Positions 25,703 through 33,255 of a stretch of DNA of 44,604 nucleotides are shown here, one piece after another; position 1 is the first letter of the stretch, and each line of letters starts with the position of its first letter. Origin of the DNA: Niallia nealsonii (lineage in GTDB: Bacteria; Bacillota; Bacilli; Bacillales; Cytobacillaceae); contig NZ_PISE01000064.1 of assembly GCF_002835805.1 (NCBI RefSeq), forward strand, positions 1 through 44,604, in the 5' to 3' direction. Both the position numbers and the translations under genes were made by a program. The notes under the pieces were generated by a model, which did not search any database, was not told where the DNA came from, and worked only from the letters and a program-made list of their open reading frames with translations.

Positions 25703-26540
25703 ATGGCCGTTTTTTATAGATTATGGCTTTTTAAACACAGCCTGCATGCACTTTTTTTTCCAGTGGATGAAAGAAGATAATATGAAAAATGGGCGACTGA
25801 AGCATGGGTGTCGCAGAAATAAAAGAGAAGGGCTAACATATGTAAAAGAAGTCATGATGTTCTTGACTGAAAATCTGAAGGGGGTTGGAAAATTAACAGA
25901 ATATTTTAAAAAGTACGTTAGATATTCTGACACAAAAGGAGACTTCATATGAAGTTGTTAGTATTATATTATTTATAAACTAATACATAGAAAAGGGAGT
26001 TTAATTATTTATGAATATAAAAAAGAATATCATATGTACCCTTGAAGCTATTTATCTGTATACATTATTTTTTGTTATAGAGTTAGTGACTACTACTAGC
26101 AACTGATCAGAATATAAATAATATCGTTTTTTGGTTCAGCTTTTATTTTATCAGGAGAGTTTTTGAAAACTAGTGATGCAACTTTTTATCAAGATACATC
26201 ATATTCATAAATCGAAATATATGATATTTTTGCCATTCGTACATTCTATTAAAGAATTTTTTACTGAGTGTAATAAAAAATGAGAGAGTTATTCTTCTTA
26301 ATTAAAGGGGAGTAAAAGTAGAAGGACAGATAGGTTGCTTCGACATCCCATTTTCCATTATCATTTATTGAACAAATTATACAGCAACAGGTGGGAAAAT
26401 AATGTGGTAAACTTTATCGTTACCTCTATAGTTCTACCTGTTTAAATTGTATTGTAGATAGACAACTTATTATAATCGATAAAATTGAAGTGATAATATC
26501 TTATTCAATTTTCTACTTTGCTAATGTGAAAACGAAAAAT
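25703..26540. other. Stretch without a convincing gene
   Basis: Very AT-rich. Two weak frames exist on the plus strand. The first, about 25746-25952, encodes a short Lys/Tyr-rich peptide (LTENLKGVGKLTEYFKKYVR), but an opposing frame overlaps it. The second is a 31-residue hydrophobic frame at 26011-26106 behind AAGGGAG. Neither has a recognisable family. The area looks like eroded DNA next to the recombinase relics. Confidence 0.35.
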
Positions 26541-26544
26541 AAAC

Positions 26545-26830
26545 AGAAGTGGTATCAATCTTGCTGACTAATGTTGGAAGTAGGGTAAGCATCAGTGCTT
26601 TTTTCCCGGATCCTTTTTCTCGTTTGATTCCTTCTACTAAGGCAGTCACTTCCATTGTTTTGTTGGATTTGGGTGCTGTTTCAATTTATGTGCTTCGCTA
26701 ATAGAAGAAAGTCTTCTCCATATGGTAGAAAATTTATAGGTATCCGCAAGTTCTATGAAATAGAAATAAATAGTTTCCTCACTGGCAGGAAGAGGGGAGA
26801 CATTATGTACGGTATACCATTATGTTGAAT
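26545..26830 (-). pseudogene. Relic of a tyrosine recombinase (N-terminal, DNA-binding part)
   Basis: The minus strand reads SPLPASEETIYFYFIELADT, then KFSTIWRRLSSISEAHKLKQ and HPNPTK. One frame over it continues VTALVEGIKREKGSGKKALM and LTLLPTLVSKI. This is the SAM-like N-terminal domain of XerC/D-type site-specific recombinases (the LPAs-e-t, STIrRRLs-Is-aHk, NPT, and G-kRe-G words are characteristic). A frameshift near 26655 and stop codons upstream (TAA just before the fragment) break it, and no catalytic domain follows. It is one of two recombinase relics flanking the deleted tRNA genes. Confidence 0.6.
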
Positions 26831-26966
26831 TCTTCCAATAGAAGGAATAATTCTTTTTTTGTATTTTCCCTCTTTGAATGAGCAATGTAATAGTTTATTT
26901 TTTCCATCTGTTATGAGTTGTAAACAGCAATGACCTCAGAGCAACACACGGGAGCGCCATATAAAC

Positions 26967-27007
26967 GGGAAATAGCTCAGCTGGTTAGAGTCCATCTGGG
27001 CCCATCA
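26967..27007 (+). pseudogene. Deleted tRNA-Ile gene
   Basis: The 5' D-arm sequence AATAGCTCAGCTGGTTAGAG runs straight into a tRNA 3' end, TCCATCTGGGCCCATCA. An intact tRNA-Ile would have about 36 more bases between them. Both sides of the junction carry GAG (TTAGAG and TTCGAG in intact genes), so slippage or recombination between short direct repeats explains the deletion. The acceptor stem no longer pairs (GGGAAAT against GGGCCCA). Confidence 0.6.
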
Positions 27008-27028
27008 GATAACGAAAATACTTTTTGT

Positions 27029-27063
27029 TCCACAGTAGCTCAATGGTAGAGCAATCGGCTGTT
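27029..27063 (+). pseudogene. Truncated tRNA-Asn gene (5' half)
   Basis: CCACAGTAGCTCAATGGTAG then AGCAATCGGCTGTT corresponds to a tRNA-Asn from the acceptor stem to the GTT anticodon. The sequence then leaves tRNA entirely. The break at the anticodon loop is a typical integration point of tyrosine integrases, and an integrase relic begins 21 bp further on. Confidence 0.6.
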
Positions 27064-27083
27064 GCTTAGGTGCCACTTACTTT

Positions 27084-27353
27084 TTAAATTTTGTTTAAGA
27101 ACCTTTTTAACTCCATCGTTAGGCTAGATATTATTGTAATTGATTTGCTTCTACCGCACTGTGGTTCCTTAAATATTAACTCTTGTTTAATTATGGGCTG
27201 TACCGCTTGCTTTGCATATATAACATGGATAGATTACTGTGAGTAATACAAATGTTCCCATCTTGATTTATACAGTATTTCCTCTGCAATATACTGTATA
27301 GGATAGCGAGTATTTCCCTTGTTAATTGATTGAGCCAATAGATACCATGGCAG
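27084..27353 (-). pseudogene. Relic of a phage-type tyrosine integrase (catalytic domain piece)
   Basis: A 90-codon minus-strand frame with one internal TAG/TAA stop (27234-27236). Before the stop, EEILYKSRWEHLYYSQ resembles the integrase motif GEILGLRWEHVDF that carries the first catalytic Arg region. After it, VQPIIKQELIFKEPQCGRSK and SITIISSLTMELKRFL match the beta-hairpin part of phage integrases (FxEPKTxxSxRTIxLPxxLxxEL). The catalytic R-H-R-Y set is not complete. Its 3' end points at the truncated tRNA-Asn. Confidence 0.6.
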
Positions 27354-27605
27354 TTAATTTATGTTAAAAAAAACAAAAAAACCTCCTTTTTTGAAGAATT
27401 CTCCATTGTAGAGCCAATTAAAAATAGCCACCACTAAACAGGCAAAACAAAAAAAACTTCCCCATTATCCCTGCAGAATACAGAAGTCATCTTCTTTATA
27501 TGGTCTATACAACCATAGTTAGCAAAAGTTGCCGGTTGTTTCTTCTTCCGAAATATATAACAATGAATATAGCAAGATAGCAGTCAAACATCTAGGAGGA
27601 AAATA
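27354..27605. other. Gap before the lipase gene
   Basis: AT-rich with no gene seen. It contains the lipase ribosome site and presumably its promoter, which I cannot place with confidence. Confidence 0.4.
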
Positions 27606-28241
27606 ATGAAAATCAAAAATATAATTTCACTAGTTGCATGCATGGCTATTACTTTTTCTGTTGTTGGTATTCAGCCTTCTGTTTCCAAAGCACAGACAAA
27701 CGCCCATGATCCAGTTATCTACATTCACGGAGCAGGGGGGAACAGTACAAACTTTTATGGCATTAAAAACTATTTGAAAAAACAAGGCTGGTCTGACAAT
27801 GAACTGTATGCCATTGAAATGATAGATAAAACGGGTAATAGTGTAAATAATGCAAGACAGCTTGCTTCTTATGTAGATGAAGTATTAAAGAAAACAGGAA
27901 AAAGCAAAGTTGATATTATTGGACACAGCGCAGGGGGCATAAATGCCCTGACGTATATTCTCAATGGCGGCGGAAGCAAAGTAAACGATGTGGTAACATT
28001 AGGTTCTCCAAATAAATTTGTAACATCGAAAGCTCCCGTGGGTACAGATCCTAACCATAAAATCCTTTATACATCCATTTACAGCACAGGCGACTATTTG
28101 GTGCCGAATCAACTTTCAACTCTACAGGGAGCAAAAAACGTTCAAATCAGCGGTGTAGGTCATATGGGAATGGTGTTAAACAGTAAAGTGAACGAGTTGA
28201 TTAAAGAAGGATTAAATGGTGGAGGGCAAAATACAAATTAA
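27606..28241 (+). CDS. Secreted lipase, B. subtilis LipA/LipB family
   Basis: Small extracellular alpha/beta-hydrolase that splits triacylglycerol or esters. Signal peptide MKIKNIISLVACMAITFSVV with cleavage near SKAQ. Mature enzyme about 180 residues without a lid domain. Oxyanion loop YIHGAGGNSTNF, nucleophile elbow IIGHSAGGINALTY (Ser), acid in YSTGDYLVP (Asp), base in ISGVGHMGMV (His). The ending EGLNGGGQNTN is the same as I recall for B. subtilis LipA. The elbow is GHSAG rather than the AHSMG form usual in this family. Ribosome site AGGAGG. Monocistronic with a strong terminator. Confidence 0.88.
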   Translation: MKIKNIISLVACMAITFSVVGIQPSVSKAQTNAHDPVIYIHGAGGNSTNFYGIKNYLKKQGWSDNELYAIEMIDKTGNSVNNARQLASYVDEVLKKTGKSKVDIIGHSAGGINALTYILNGGGSKVNDVVTLGSPNKFVTSKAPVGTDPNHKILYTSIYSTGDYLVPNQLSTLQGAKNVQISGVGHMGMVLNSKVNELIKEGLNGGGQNTN

Positions 28242-28401
28242 CAAAAGGTTCTTATTTTGAATTTAGTTTTTTCAACAATATTTAAAAAATAGAAATTATA
28301 GAAACATGCAGCGCTTTACGCAATAGGTATTTAAAGTGTATCGTTTTATAAAGGACCTTTTAGGAAAAAGGTTAGGCTGCATAAATTACCTGATGAATTA
28401 T

Positions 28402-28453
28402 AAAAATCCCCCTATCGTTGTTTACTGAACAAACAGCGATAGGGGGATTTTTA
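28402..28453 (+). terminator. Strong terminator after the lipase
   Basis: AAAAATCCCCCTATCG and CGATAGGGGGATTTTT pair perfectly, with GTTGTTT/AACAAAC extending the stem. Confidence 0.9.
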
Positions 28454-28473
28454 GGATTAAACCTATAAGATAA

Positions 28474-28949
28474 AAGGATGCTATTTCTTTAACGGTTACT
28501 AAAACAGAAACCATTACTGTTAAAGAAGAAGTTAAGCCTACATCTACTTCTACCAGCGGCGGCAATGCAAACATCAAGAAGTCCAAACCTTCTTAAACGG
28601 TTTTGCATCTGAAGCTAAATTCACAAAGCTAACTGTGGATGGCTATAACGGCCCAAAAACAAAATCAGCTGCTATTCGTGTTTTTCAATACCTGGCTAAA
28701 GTAACTACTGATGGAGATTTCGGTTCTAAGTCTAAAAAGGCAGCACCAGTTATCGGAAAAGGAAAGCCTTCTTCCACATGGATCAAGCTTGTGCAAGGTA
28801 TGCTGTATCTTCATGGCTATGATCCAAAAGGATTCGATGGAATTTTCGACACTGAAATGTTAGCAGCTATTAAGAAATTCCAAAAAGACCATGGCTTAAC
28901 TGCTGATGGTATTGTAGGCCCTAATACATTTGCTAAGTTCTTTGCATAA
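28474..28949 (+). pseudogene. C-terminal remnant of a peptidoglycan-binding hydrolase
   Basis: Two peptidoglycan-binding (PG_binding_1) repeats. The first: VQTFLNGFASEAKF then VDGYNGPKTKSAAIRVFQ. The second: LVQGMLYLHGYDPKGFDGIF with AIKKFQKDHGLTADGIVGPN at the end. Upstream, a Thr/Ser-rich linker (VKPTSTSTSGGNAN) is in a different frame, with the shift near 28580. There is no N-terminal catalytic domain and no start. By domain order it resembles the tail of B. subtilis YbfG-type glycoside hydrolases. The open frame 28635-28949 has an internal ATG but is only part of the relic. Confidence 0.65.
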
Positions 28950-29002
28950 AATAAATGGAATGGGTAAATAATAATAGTGTTCATATGAGACCTTCATGAT
29001 TG

Positions 29003-29034
29003 CCCTACTCTTTGGAGGAGTGGGGTGCTTTTTA
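29003..29034 (+). terminator. Terminator hairpin, copy 1
   Basis: CCCTACTC (29003-29010) pairs with GAGTGGGG (29018-29025), then CTTTTT. The same stem recurs at 29117. Confidence 0.7.
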
Positions 29035-29116
29035 TGTGTAAAATAATTGGAATATGATGTTTTACTTAAGAAAGTAAGGGAATATTACTTGTACACTCCC
29101 TTACTTCCCATAGACG

Positions 29117-29143
29117 CCCTACTCTACGGAGTGGGGTCTTTTT
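29117..29143 (+). terminator. Terminator hairpin, copy 2
   Basis: CCCTACTC and GAGTGGGG around a stable TACG tetraloop, then TCTTTTT. It repeats the stem of the hairpin 114 bp upstream; no gene lies between them. Confidence 0.7.
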
Positions 29144-29184
29144 GTAGGAATCTACTTAAACTAAACCACCCGTTACTTGAATAA

Positions 29185-29208
29185 GAAAAAAGCCACCAAA
29201 CTGGTAGC
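29185..29208 (-). terminator. Terminator of the Ena-like gene
   Basis: On the minus strand GCTACC and GGTGGC pair (one G-T), followed by TTTTTT. It lies 170 bp after the stop of the Ena-like gene. Confidence 0.55.
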
Positions 29209-29378
29209 CTGATCTTCAACGAAAACAACCGGCAGTTAGAGAAGGGAGATTATTTTACTGTAAATATGCATCACTTAATTTTGAATTTAAATACCTTGCC
29301 ATTCCAGTTTTGATTCTTTTTAATTAAAGTTAGTAAAATTTTCCTTCATATCATTAGTTTGCTGCCGGCTGTAGATAA

Positions 29379-29792
29379 TTAGAACATTAAAGTGTAATGG
29401 ATATTCAACTCCATAGAACCAGTACAATATATATCAGTATTGGACTGACTTTTACATAAGATTTTTACGGATTTTAGATTAGCGACAATTGCAGTAAACG
29501 ATGAATTCGGAGCAACATCAATATCCTCATGATCAATGGACGATTTGGTTATGGTAACTTGCATTGTACATGATTTACTAGTATTTATTATTGTAATGGT
29601 TCCCGAAGGATTTTTTATATTGGAATCCACCGAGACGCAAAAATACGTTTGTGTCGTAGCATCGTTACATTTTTGGTTAATTGGAACACATCTGTGTATG
29701 CAAATTAGTTTTTTTTTTCTACTCCGTTTTTCTTTTTAGAGTGACAGATACATTGGCATTCTATTTTTTTCTTGTTTACACTTCTTTCCCAT
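29379..29792 (-). pseudogene. Endospore-appendage (Ena, DUF3992-like) subunit gene with early stop
   Basis: Ena subunits polymerise into pili on spores through beta-sandwich domains and N-terminal cysteine arms. From ATG 29792 (ribosome site GGGAGGAG) the minus strand encodes MGKKCKQEKNRMPMYLSL, then TAA (29736-29738). In the same frame it goes on as KKKLICIHRCVPINQKCNDA, TTQTYFCVSVDSNIKNPSGT, VAPNSSFTAIVANLKSVKIL and finally CTGSMELNIHYTLMF. The Cys-rich start, the NPSGTITIIN strand, the NSSFTAIV-L-SV strand and the L-IHYTL end agree with DUF3992 proteins as I remember them. 137 codons with a single nonsense codon at position 19. An in-frame GTG at 29630 would lose the cysteine arm. Sequencing error is not excluded. 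Confidence 0.5.
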
Positions 29793-30126
29793 AAAGCTAG
29801 CTCCTCCCCATAATCCAATGTAAGAGCTTATTAACACGTGCAATGACTGCTACTCTAAAGGGGGCGTGTCTACAAGAAGTAGATATGTTTTTTTATTAAT
29901 GATTAGTCTGGCTCTAAAAGACTTTTTATAAATGGCCTTATTTATAGTGTACTTTAAAGAAAAAACAAGAGTCGACAAATTATGATAGTTTTAAAGTATA
30001 ATTATGATAATTCGGTTCTTTATTAGAGTATAGATAGCTGTACGGAACAGTCATAAATGAATAAACAAAATTATTGTCCTTATGCTGCAGAATTCAGATA
30101 TAAGGCAGCATATGAAAGGTAACGAA
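29793..30126. other. Divergent gap between the Ena-like gene and the kinase
   Basis: No coding frame. GTCGACA at 29971-29977 is one base off a Spo0A box (TGTCGAA reversed), which would suit a sporulation kinase, but one short near-match is weak. No clear SigA promoter can be placed. Confidence 0.3.
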
Positions 30127-31377
30127 ATGAGTATAATAAAAGATTTTTTGCTGCAACTAACGCTTATGGTAATACCCATATTTATTTATTTTACATTTGT
30201 TACGGAGAAGGTAAAGAGTAATAAAAATAGAACCATTATAATGACCATTTTGTGGGGAATATCCATATTATTATGTATGTCTTTTCCAGTGAATTTTGGA
30301 CAAAATGCTCGTTTGGATTTAAGAATTGTTCCTCTACTATTTGGGACTTTGTACGGCGGATTTTGGCCAGGCATCTTGCTATCAGCTCTGATTATACTTT
30401 ATCGCCTCTATTTTGGAATCAGTATAGGATTTTATACTACTGTTCTTGTCATATTATTATCACTGCCTGTAATATTGTTTTTTCAAAAATCGTTTGCTCG
30501 TTCAAAAAAAGATAAAAGGGTTAAAGTTGCGGGGAGTCTTTCCTTTTACTATTGTCTTAGCGGCCTTGTTTTTTTGAGTGTTTTAAGAGGTTTTTCTATA
30601 GATTATTTGAAAGTACAGATTATTCATCTTATCTTTGTAGTGGCAGTGACTTGGTTCTTCACTATGTTAAATGAAACAATCAGGGAGATTCACCAGCTGC
30701 GTTCAGAGATGCAAAATTCAGAGAAATTACGAGTTGTCAGTGAGTTAACAAGTGTTTTTGCTCATGAAATTAGAAATCCTATGCAAGTTACTCGTGGCTT
30801 TCTGCAACTTCTAAACGATCCCGATTTATCCAATGAAAAGAAGGAATATATCCAAATATCCATTGAAGAATTAGATCGTGCCAATGAAATTATTAATGAT
30901 TTTTTATCTTTTGGAAAACCCTCTATAAATACCAACGAAAAAATCGGTGTAGGTTATCAGTTAGAACGGGTAGTAAATATCATTCAAGGTTATGCTCTAA
31001 ATCATAATGTGGAGATTAAAGCGGATATTCTTGACAACTGTTGGATATATGCTAATCCTCAAAAATTGAACCAGTCTTTGATTAATATTTTGAAAAATGC
31101 GGTAGAGTCTATGCCAAATGGAGGAATTGTTTGGATTGGCTGTACTTCAACTGATGATGGACATATAAAGATTAGTATTCGGGACCAAGGAATTGGTATG
31201 ACAAAACAGCAAATAGATAGGATTGGATCTCCATTTTATTCTTTAAAGGAAAAGGGAACAGGATTGGGAATGACGGTGAGTTTTCAAATTATTCATTCTT
31301 TTGAAGGGAAGATAAAAGTGAACAGCAAAAAGGATATGGGGACAGAATTTATCATTCTTTTACCCCAGATAACCTAA
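30127..31377 (+). CDS. Membrane sensor histidine kinase, KinB-like
   Basis: Phosphorelay kinase. The N-terminus has about six helices of the 5TM-5TMR_LYT type (FGQNARLDLRIVPLLFGTLY, GGFWPGILLSALIILYRLYF). HisKA dimerisation box with the phosphorylated His in VFAHEIRNPMQVTRGFLQLL. ATP domain: N-box LINILKNAVESMPNGG, G1 IRDQGIGM, F-box IGSPFYSLKEKG, G2 KGTGLGMTVSF. 417 residues from this start. The LYT-type membrane sensor with HEIRNPM is the layout of the B. subtilis sporulation kinase KinB, so entry into sporulation is a likely role. No response regulator follows, as expected for an orphan Spo0F kinase. Start: AAAGG about 9 bases before ATG 30127; ATGs at 30082 and 30112 lack ribosome sites. 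Confidence 0.82.
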   Translation: MSIIKDFLLQLTLMVIPIFIYFTFVTEKVKSNKNRTIIMTILWGISILLCMSFPVNFGQNARLDLRIVPLLFGTLYGGFWPGILLSALIILYRLYFGISIGFYTTVLVILLSLPVILFFQKSFARSKKDKRVKVAGSLSFYYCLSGLVFLSVLRGFSIDYLKVQIIHLIFVVAVTWFFTMLNETIREIHQLRSEMQNSEKLRVVSELTSVFAHEIRNPMQVTRGFLQLLNDPDLSNEKKEYIQISIEELDRANEIINDFLSFGKPSINTNEKIGVGYQLERVVNIIQGYALNHNVEIKADILDNCWIYANPQKLNQSLINILKNAVESMPNGGIVWIGCTSTDDGHIKISIRDQGIGMTKQQIDRIGSPFYSLKEKGTGLGMTVSFQIIHSFEGKIKVNSKKDMGTEFIILLPQIT

Positions 31378-31479
31378 ACGGGGAGATCTCCAATTTGTTA
31401 TTTATAGAATGGTTGTTGAACGAAAAAGTGCTGAAGTAAAAATGAAAAAAACGACAAGAAATTAATCTCATCGCTTCAG

Positions 31480-31522
31480 AATAAGACGCACAACAAAAAA
31501 AGCGGGTGTTTCTCAACAGCCT
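31480..31522 (+). repeat. 43-bp repeat, copy A (inverted copy at 43386-43428)
   Basis: Shares the block CAACAAAAAAAGCGGG with flanking similarity (about 36 of 43 bases) with the reverse complement of 43386-43428. Both copies translate to R-x-R-R-x-T-K-K-A-G-V-x-Q-x-P in one frame, so they may be ends of the same eroded gene or insertion element. Confidence 0.55.
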
Positions 31523-31523
31523 C

Positions 31524-31557
31524 AAATGGGCTTTTGATAAAAGTCCGTTTTTCTTTT
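31524..31557 (+). terminator. Terminator after the kinase
   Basis: AAATGGGCTTTT pairs with AAAAGTCCGTTT (two G-T pairs) around GAT, then T's. Confidence 0.65.
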
Positions 31558-31613
31558 GTAACATAGTATATTATTTTTACCAGCTAATATGATGTTAGGA
31601 AAGGGGTGAGGGG

Positions 31614-32882
31614 ATGACTGTTCATGTTGTAGGTGCTGGTGAAAGTTTATGGTCTATTTCCAAAAGGTATAATATTTCAATTAATACCATTGTTAGTGTA
31701 AACGGGTTATTATCTTCTACAGCAATTGTTCCTGGCCTTGCTCTTTATATTCCAGACAATACTCTGCCCGTACGAGCCTACCAAATTAAAGCGGGTGATT
31801 TGCTCTGGGAATTAGCCCAACAATTCAACTCGAATATTTTATGGATACGTACTGCTAATCCAGGTATTGATATAAATAAACTTCAAATTGGTCAAGTTAT
31901 TAATATTCCTTCACCAAACAAATTGGCAATGAGTACTCTGGGATTTTTTGTTCCCTCAGGAGCGACAACCAATCTTTCTAGATTAGATTCATTATCCAAT
32001 CAACTAACTTATGTGGCGATAGTGAACTATTCCTTTACGGCTGAGGGTTTCGCTTTTTATCAAATAGACGATTCTGCCATTATTAGTAGATGCAAACAAT
32101 TAAATATTATCCCATTATTGATGATTCGTAACTATACAACCAGTGATTTTAGTGCTGATCTGGCAGGAGGGGTTCTTGAAAATGCAACTTATCGACAGAA
32201 TTTAGTAGCAAGCATTGTCACTCTTACAACAAATAGAAAGTTTGGTGGTGTAAGTATTGATTTTGAATTTATTCCACCAGCAAGACGAAATGATTTTAAT
32301 TTGTTTTTACAAGCATTAAAGGAGCAATTAGGAGATTTAATTTTAAATGTGAACGTTCATGCAAAAGCAGCAGATTTACCGACAAATAGAATTGTGGGGG
32401 CTTATGATTATGCATCAATTGGAAATACTGCGGATCTTATGGCGGTAATGACAATTGATTATGGTTATCCGGGAGGTCCACCCGATCCGATCTCACCAAT
32501 TGAATGGGTAGAGAAAGTGGTTAAGTACGCGCTAAGTCAAGTGAATCCGCAAAAACTGTTGATTGCAATGCCATTATACGGATATGACAAAGTGGTCACT
32601 ACAAATGTAACTCAAGGGTTATCTGTCCTTGCTGCACAAAATAAGGCCATTTCATCGGGGGTAGCTATTCGATATGATAATACAGCCAAATCTCCATGGT
32701 ATCGTTATTGGGCCGAAGCTATAGAGCATATTGTTTGGTTTGAGGATATTCGAAGCTATATAGAAAAATATAAACTTATTGATATTTACAAATTGGTGGG
32801 CACAACTTTTTGGCATATTAGTTTGCCTGCACCACAGAATTGGGCTTTTTTATCTAAGAATATAACTGTTACAAAAAAATGA
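31614..32882 (+). CDS. Spore cortex-type glycosidase, two LysM plus GH18 (YaaH/SleL-like)
   Basis: Peptidoglycan N-acetylglucosaminidase of the spore YaaH/YdhD/SleL group. Two LysM modules: HVVGAGESLWSISKRYNISI (residues 3-48) and QIKAGDLLWELAQQFNSNIL (51-98). Then a glycoside hydrolase 18 barrel: LGFFVPSGATTNLSRLDSL, LIPLLMIRNYTTSDF-type strand, catalytic strand FGGVSIDFEFIPP with the DxE acid, LMAVMTIDYGYPGGPPDPIS, and KLLIAMPLYGYD. There is no signal peptide, as in SleL and YaaH, which are made in the mother cell and enter the spore coat. 422 residues. Ribosome site GGAAAGGGGTGAGG. CATAGTATA at 31562-31570 fits a mother-cell (SigE/SigK) -10 element. Confidence 0.85.
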   Translation: MTVHVVGAGESLWSISKRYNISINTIVSVNGLLSSTAIVPGLALYIPDNTLPVRAYQIKAGDLLWELAQQFNSNILWIRTANPGIDINKLQIGQVINIPSPNKLAMSTLGFFVPSGATTNLSRLDSLSNQLTYVAIVNYSFTAEGFAFYQIDDSAIISRCKQLNIIPLLMIRNYTTSDFSADLAGGVLENATYRQNLVASIVTLTTNRKFGGVSIDFEFIPPARRNDFNLFLQALKEQLGDLILNVNVHAKAADLPTNRIVGAYDYASIGNTADLMAVMTIDYGYPGGPPDPISPIEWVEKVVKYALSQVNPQKLLIAMPLYGYDKVVTTNVTQGLSVLAAQNKAISSGVAIRYDNTAKSPWYRYWAEAIEHIVWFEDIRSYIEKYKLIDIYKLVGTTFWHISLPAPQNWAFLSKNITVTKK

Positions 32883-33146
32883 GTTCAGGATATGAAGTTA
32901 AACCCTACTTTTTAAATAGCTTATTTTTTTGTAGCTTACGGCCCAAATAATAGTTGTTTAGGAAGCTTTGCCAATGTCTACTCAGTTAATAGCCTCTATT
33001 AAAGAATTCAAAAGAGGAAGAAAATGATGTTAAGATTGGTGTGAAAACTTATCAAATTAAAGTAAGGTTAACACTTCTGCTAAGCAAAATAGGAATCAGC
33101 TTGCTATTGATATAAATAAAACAAAATCTTGAAATAATAGGTAAAT
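32883..33146 (+). other. Gap with possible small coding remnant
   Basis: Pieces in different plus-strand frames read like one eroded peptide: STQLIASIKEFKRGRK (about 32976-33025), DVKIGVKTYQIKV (about 33025-33065) and NTSAKQNRNQLAIDINKTKS (to about 33131). No family is recognised and no promoter is seen. Confidence 0.25.
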
Positions 33147-33177
33147 AAAAAAGAGCTGTGTATTCCAGCTCTTTTTT
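33147..33177. terminator. Bidirectional terminator
   Basis: AAAAAAGAGCTG pairs with CAGCTCTTTTTT around a 7-base loop. It ends the aldolase gene on the minus strand. Confidence 0.8.
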
Positions 33178-33255
33178 ATTTAGTTTTAAGAAATTAGGTT
33201 TATTCAAAGTTTTAAAAGGTACCTCTATTAATAGAAATGCCTTTTATCATCTAAC

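Noticed and set aside
25746-25952. 68-codon plus-strand frame
   Set aside because: An opposing frame covers the same bases, the ribosome site is poor and no family is recognised; described as part of an eroded gap.
28999-29143. CRISPR-like repeats
   Set aside because: Only two copies, each a hairpin with a T run, and no spacer series; they are terminators. No CRISPR array was seen anywhere in the window.
29971-29977. Spo0A box before the kinase
   Set aside because: GTCGACA is one base off a 7-base motif, expected by chance at this size; recorded only as a note.
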